From contig NZ_CP083985.1 in the NCBI RefSeq assembly GCF_020172665.1, positions 3,986,711-4,050,710 on the forward strand: a stretch of 64,000 nucleotides of DNA, written 5' to 3'. The first letter of the stretch is position 1; every line of letters starts with the position of its first letter. Below the pieces are notes generated by a model, which worked only from the letters and a program-made list of their open reading frames with translations, was not told the DNA's origin and searched no databases. Shown one piece after another: positions 61,018-64,000 of this stretch. Made by a program: the position numbers and the translations under genes. This DNA comes from [Mycobacterium] zoologicum. Its GTDB lineage: Bacteria > Actinomycetota > Actinomycetes > Mycobacteriales > Mycobacteriaceae.

Positions 61018-61138
61018 CTGCGCTTACGCTCCACTTCTGTCCGCACCCGCTGGTCACGCCGCGGGTGGACAACTGACAATCTCGCACCCGCGGCCGTGCA
61101 GATGCAAACCGGCATTCAGCGGAGAAATTGTCTCAGAG

Positions 61139-61744
61139 TTACCCCTGGTGACCCGCCATTGGTGTCCAGACACGCGGCCACTGGGTCAACGCGTCGGGAC
61201 CATCGGGTGATTCCCCGACGTTCTCCACCAGCCGCGACAGCCTACGGCGGCCGCTGATCCGCAGTGCGGGATGGCTGCCGCGGGTGCCGATCAGGGTGGG
61301 CGCGATACCCACCCTCATCAACGCCGAAGCCAACGGCTCGAAGGTGTCCGGGGCATGCGGGTCCAGCCCTAGCAGGTACCGGTCGGAGTCCACGGCGCCG
61401 GCCGCCAGCGTCCAGGCCCGCAATTCACGGGGTCCGGGCAGCCAGTTGGCCGGCACGGTCTTCACCGCACCGCGGGTCCACTGCTCGGCCAGTCGCCGAA
61501 GCCCCGAATCCACCGCGGTGCGCACCAACGGGGTGTCCTCTTCGGTGCGGGTGATCTCAGGCTGAAGGCCCGCTTCGGCGATCAACTCGGCCAGCGCAAC
61601 GGCACGCCACTGCGCATCGACGACGACCGACAGCCGCGCACCGCCTCCAGTCACCACGATCTGCCCCGGAGCCGCCAGCACTCCGGTGAGGTCGGCGACG
61701 CTGGGCGGTACCGACTCCGCAGAAAAGAAGGAAAGCTGACTCAC
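61139..61744 (-). CDS. Conserved hypothetical protein (Rv3647c type)
   Basis: The 201-residue protein starts at GTG 61744. It has no membrane or signal segment. It is conserved between cspA and topA in mycobacteria. Blocks such as PANWLPGPRELRAWTLAAG and PALRISGRRRLSRLVENVG are visible, but no domain with known function. A 121-bp non-coding gap precedes topA. Confidence 0.88.
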   Translation of the reverse strand: MSQLSFFSAESVPPSVADLTGVLAAPGQIVVTGGGARLSVVVDAQWRAVALAELIAEAGLQPEITRTEEDTPLVRTAVDSGLRRLAEQWTRGAVKTVPANWLPGPRELRAWTLAAGAVDSDRYLLGLDPHAPDTFEPLASALMRVGIAPTLIGTRGSHPALRISGRRRLSRLVENVGESPDGPDALTQWPRVWTPMAGHQG

Positions 61745-61778
61745 ATCACCGACCGTAGGCCGGTCGACCTAAACGAAA

Positions 61779-61818
61779 CCCCCCGGCCGTGCTCCGCTGA
61801 TGGGAGCTGCCCGGGGGG
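61779..61818 (-). terminator. Rho-independent terminator of cspA
   Basis: The arms CCCCCCGG (61779-61786) and CCGGGGGG (61811-61818) pair, with an inner stem GCTCC (61791-61795) / GGAGC (61803-61807). On the minus strand the stem is followed by TTTCGTTT, a short U-rich tail. It lies 19 nt after the cspA stop and 34 bp before the Rv3647c-like start, separating the two genes. Confidence 0.8.
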
Positions 61819-61837
61819 TGTCGTCAAATTCCGTGGC

Positions 61838-62041
61838 TCAGACGGCGCGGACGCCCGTGGCCTGGGGGCCCTTGGGGCTCTGCCCGACCTCGAACTCCAC
61901 CCGCTGGTTCTCCTCGAGGGTGCGAAAGCCGCTTCCCTGGATCTCCGTGTAGTGGACAAACACGTCAGCCGAGCCGTCCTCTGGTGCGATGAAGCCGAAG
62001 CCCTTTTCCGCGTTGAACCACTTCACAGTTCCCTGTGGCAT
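61838..62041 (-). CDS. cspA: Cold-shock protein CspA
   Basis: The 67-residue single-strand RNA/DNA-binding protein is an OB-fold cold-shock domain with RNP1 (KGFGFI at about 13-18) and RNP2 (VFVHYT). The start ATG 62041 has AGGAAAG upstream. The leader is long: 62042-62284 holds no gene in either direction, but has a hairpin CGGTGC-ACA-GCACCG (62070-62084), in keeping with the regulated 5' UTRs of cold-shock mRNAs. Confidence 0.97.
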   Translation of the reverse strand: MPQGTVKWFNAEKGFGFIAPEDGSADVFVHYTEIQGSGFRTLEENQRVEFEVGQSPKGPQATGVRAV

Positions 62042-62284
62042 CTGTCGATCTTTCCTTACTCTTCTTGCTCGGTGCACAGCACCGTTGTCGGGGCACCGCA
62101 TTTCGCTGCCCCGGGCCTGTTCCGGCCGCACTGCCCTCGCGGACACCGCGGCCGCAGCGACGACCGTCCATCAGTCAACCATGTTCAGCTCCCCGAGGAC
62201 AGACTGCGGTGCACAAAGTCCTTGAGTGAGCGATACGCAATACTGCGGCGAAGTTCTGTGCGGGCGATGTGGAGACGAAAACCG

Positions 62285-64000
62285 ATGGCAGCGAATTTCG
62301 GCGGTGAATTGCTGGCCGCCGCGCTGGCCGGCACCGAACCGGGCGAACATCCGCTGCGCCACGTCGCTGACCTGCCCGCTTCCGCCGGCGCGGTGGACTC
62401 CTGGCCGGACTGGGCCGCACCCGCGGTGATCGGCGCGTTCACCGGCCGCGGAATCGAGCTGCCGTGGTCGCACCAACTCGCCGCCGCCGAGCACGCCCAC
62501 GCCGGGCGCGACGTGGTGATCAGCACCGGCACGGCGTCGGGCAAGTCGTTGGCCTATCAACTGCCCAGCCTGAACGCCCTGGTCGCCGATCCCCGTGCCC
62601 GGGTGCTGTACCTGTCACCGACCAAGGCGCTCGGCCATGACCAACTGCGCGCCGCCGGTGAACTGTGCGCGGCGGTGCCGGGCCTGGCCACCCCGGCGAG
62701 CGCGGTGGCACCCGCCGCCTACGACGGCGACACACCCGCCGAGATCCGCCGGTTCGCTCGGGAACGGTCTCGCTGGGTGTTCTCCAACCCGGACATGATC
62801 CACCTGTCGATGCTGCGCAACCATGCCCGCTGGGCGGTGTTCCTGCGGGGACTGCGTTTCGTGGTCGTCGACGAATGTCATTACTACCGAGGCATTTTCG
62901 GATCACATGTGGCGATGGTGCTGCGCCGGCTGCTGCGGTTGTGCGCCCGCTACTCGGGATCCGGGACAGGGCCGACGGTGATCTTCGCCAGCGCCACCAC
63001 CGCCGCCCCGGGTGCCAGCGCGTCGAGGTTGATCGGCCGGCCGGTCGCCGAGGTGACCGAGGACGGCTCGCCGCACGGTGCGCGGACGGTGGCGCTGTGG
63101 GAGCCGGCGCTGCGCACCGACGTGACCGGGGAACACGGGGCTCCGGTGCGCCGCGCCGCCGGCACCGAGGCGGCCCGGGTGATGGCCGATCTGATCGCCG
63201 AGGGGGCGCGCACCCTGACCTTCGTCCGATCACGTCGCGGTGCCGAGGTCACCGCGCTGGCGGCCCGCACCCGGCTGGAGTCCATCGCGCCGGATCTGGT
63301 CGACAAGGTCGCGTCGTACCGGGCGGGTTATCTGGCCGAGGACCGCCGGGCCCTGGAACGGTCGCTGGCCGACGGCGAGCTGTACGGCCTGGCCACCACC
63401 AACGCCCTCGAGCTCGGGGTGGACATCGCCGGGCTGGACGCGGTGGTGATCGCCGGCTTCCCCGGCACGGTGAGCTCGTTCTGGCAGCAGGCCGGCCGGT
63501 CGGGCCGCCGCGGCCAGACGGCGCTGATCGTGCTGATCGCTCGCGACGACCCGCTGGACACCTATCTGGTGCACCATCCCGCCGCACTGCTGGACAAGCC
63601 GATCGAGCAGGTTGTGATCGACCCAGCCAACCCCTACGTGCTGGGCCCGCAGCTGCTTTGCGCAGCCACCGAACTTCCGCTGACGGTCACCGAGGTGCGG
63701 CAACTGGGGGCCGAGCAGGTGGCCGACGACCTGGTCGGCGAGGGAATGCTGCGCCCGCGGGCCGAGAAGTACTTCCCGGCGCCGGGCCTGGACCCGCATG
63801 CGGGCGTGGATATCCGGGGGTCGGCCGGCGGGCAGGTGGTGATCCTGGAAACCGACACCGGCCGGGCGCTGGGCAGCGTCGATGCCGGGCGGGCGCCGGC
63901 CACGGTGCACACCGGCGCGGTGTATCTGCATCAGGGCGAGAGCTATCTGGTCGATTCGCTGGACACCGAGCGCCAGATCGCGTTCGTGCACGCCGCGGAC
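62285..64000 (+). CDS. DEAD/DEAH-box helicase (Rv3649 type), 3' end outside window
   Basis: 572 codons are visible; the usual length is about 770. The Walker A motif is STGTASGKS near residue 80-88, the DEAH-type box is VVVDECHYY near residue 196-204, motif III is FASATT, and motif VI is QQAGRSGRRGQ. This is the helicase core of the Mrf1/YprA-like family, linked with DNA repair. The start is ATG 62285; ATG 62267 in the same frame, six codons earlier, is also possible. It is divergent from cspA. Confidence 0.93.
   Translation, partial: MAANFGGELLAAALAGTEPGEHPLRHVADLPASAGAVDSWPDWAAPAVIGAFTGRGIELPWSHQLAAAEHAHAGRDVVISTGTASGKSLAYQLPSLNALVADPRARVLYLSPTKALGHDQLRAAGELCAAVPGLATPASAVAPAAYDGDTPAEIRRFARERSRWVFSNPDMIHLSMLRNHARWAVFLRGLRFVVVDECHYYRGIFGSHVAMVLRRLLRLCARYSGSGTGPTVIFASATTAAPGASASRLIGRPVAEVTEDGSPHGARTVALWEPALRTDVTGEHGAPVRRAAGTEAARVMADLIAEGARTLTFVRSRRGAEVTALAARTRLESIAPDLVDKVASYRAGYLAEDRRALERSLADGELYGLATTNALELGVDIAGLDAVVIAGFPGTVSSFWQQAGRSGRRGQTALIVLIARDDPLDTYLVHHPAALLDKPIEQVVIDPANPYVLGPQLLCAATELPLTVTEVRQLGAEQVADDLVGEGMLRPRAEKYFPAPGLDPHAGVDIRGSAGGQVVILETDTGRALGSVDAGRAPATVHTGAVYLHQGESYLVDSLDTERQIAFVHAAD

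Overview
The window is high-GC actinobacterial DNA from a mycobacterium outside the M. tuberculosis complex. Lsr2, MhuD, ClpC1, LpqF/LpqG, PE/PPE proteins, GTG-rich and apparently leaderless starts, and almost unbroken synteny with the M. tuberculosis Rv3592-Rv3649 block all point there. I recognised families and synteny by eye; no search was run.

Layout. 1-6.2 kb: the end of mhuD and lpqF converge on clpC1, followed by lsr2 and lysS on the minus strand. 6.2-7.9 kb: a tnpB-only transposable element sits between lysS and coaX and has inverted-repeat ends. 7.9-17.7 kb: one long minus-strand run, ftsH-folE-folP-folB-folK-DUF3180-membrane protein-DUF2520 oxidoreductase-panC-panD-coaX, mostly with 1-8 nt stop/start overlaps. 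It covers folate and pantothenate/CoA synthesis. 17.8-28.4 kb: ephA and a luciferase-like oxidoreductase, a SCO6745-like protein, lpqG, hpt-tilS-zincin-dacB, ppa, a TetR/Ddn-type pair and a TerC-like protein. 28.5-38.5 kb: an envelope-polysaccharide region holding a flippase-like protein, ppgS with its DUF2304 partner (galactosamine decoration of arabinogalactan in M. tuberculosis), galE and a large GT-C-like membrane protein. A 1511-residue P-type ATPase is inserted among them.

38.5-55.2 kb is an accessory region ending at tRNA-Thr(CGT). It carries an unknown overlapping gene pair, an NRPS-like enzyme with the full layout of an epsilon-poly-L-lysine-synthetase (A-T-six TM-three hexapeptide domains) translationally coupled to an M1 aminopeptidase, and a PPE-PE-PPE cluster whose two PPE genes share a 532-bp identical 5' block. 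It also carries a two-component system, a secreted protein, an HTH/PIN toxin-antitoxin pair, an intact ISL3 element with an 8-bp target duplication, an IS1634-like transposase and an IS481 relic. 55.3-64 kb returns to the conserved core: holB, the Rv3645-type adenylate cyclase, topA, Rv3647c, cspA and a DEAD/DEAH helicase running off the end.

The best candidate for an undescribed system is the Pls-like synthetase/aminopeptidase pair (39423-44635). Next come the hairpin-masked, lysine-tailed P-type ATPase (31072-35640) and the tnpB element with inverted ends (6228-7871).
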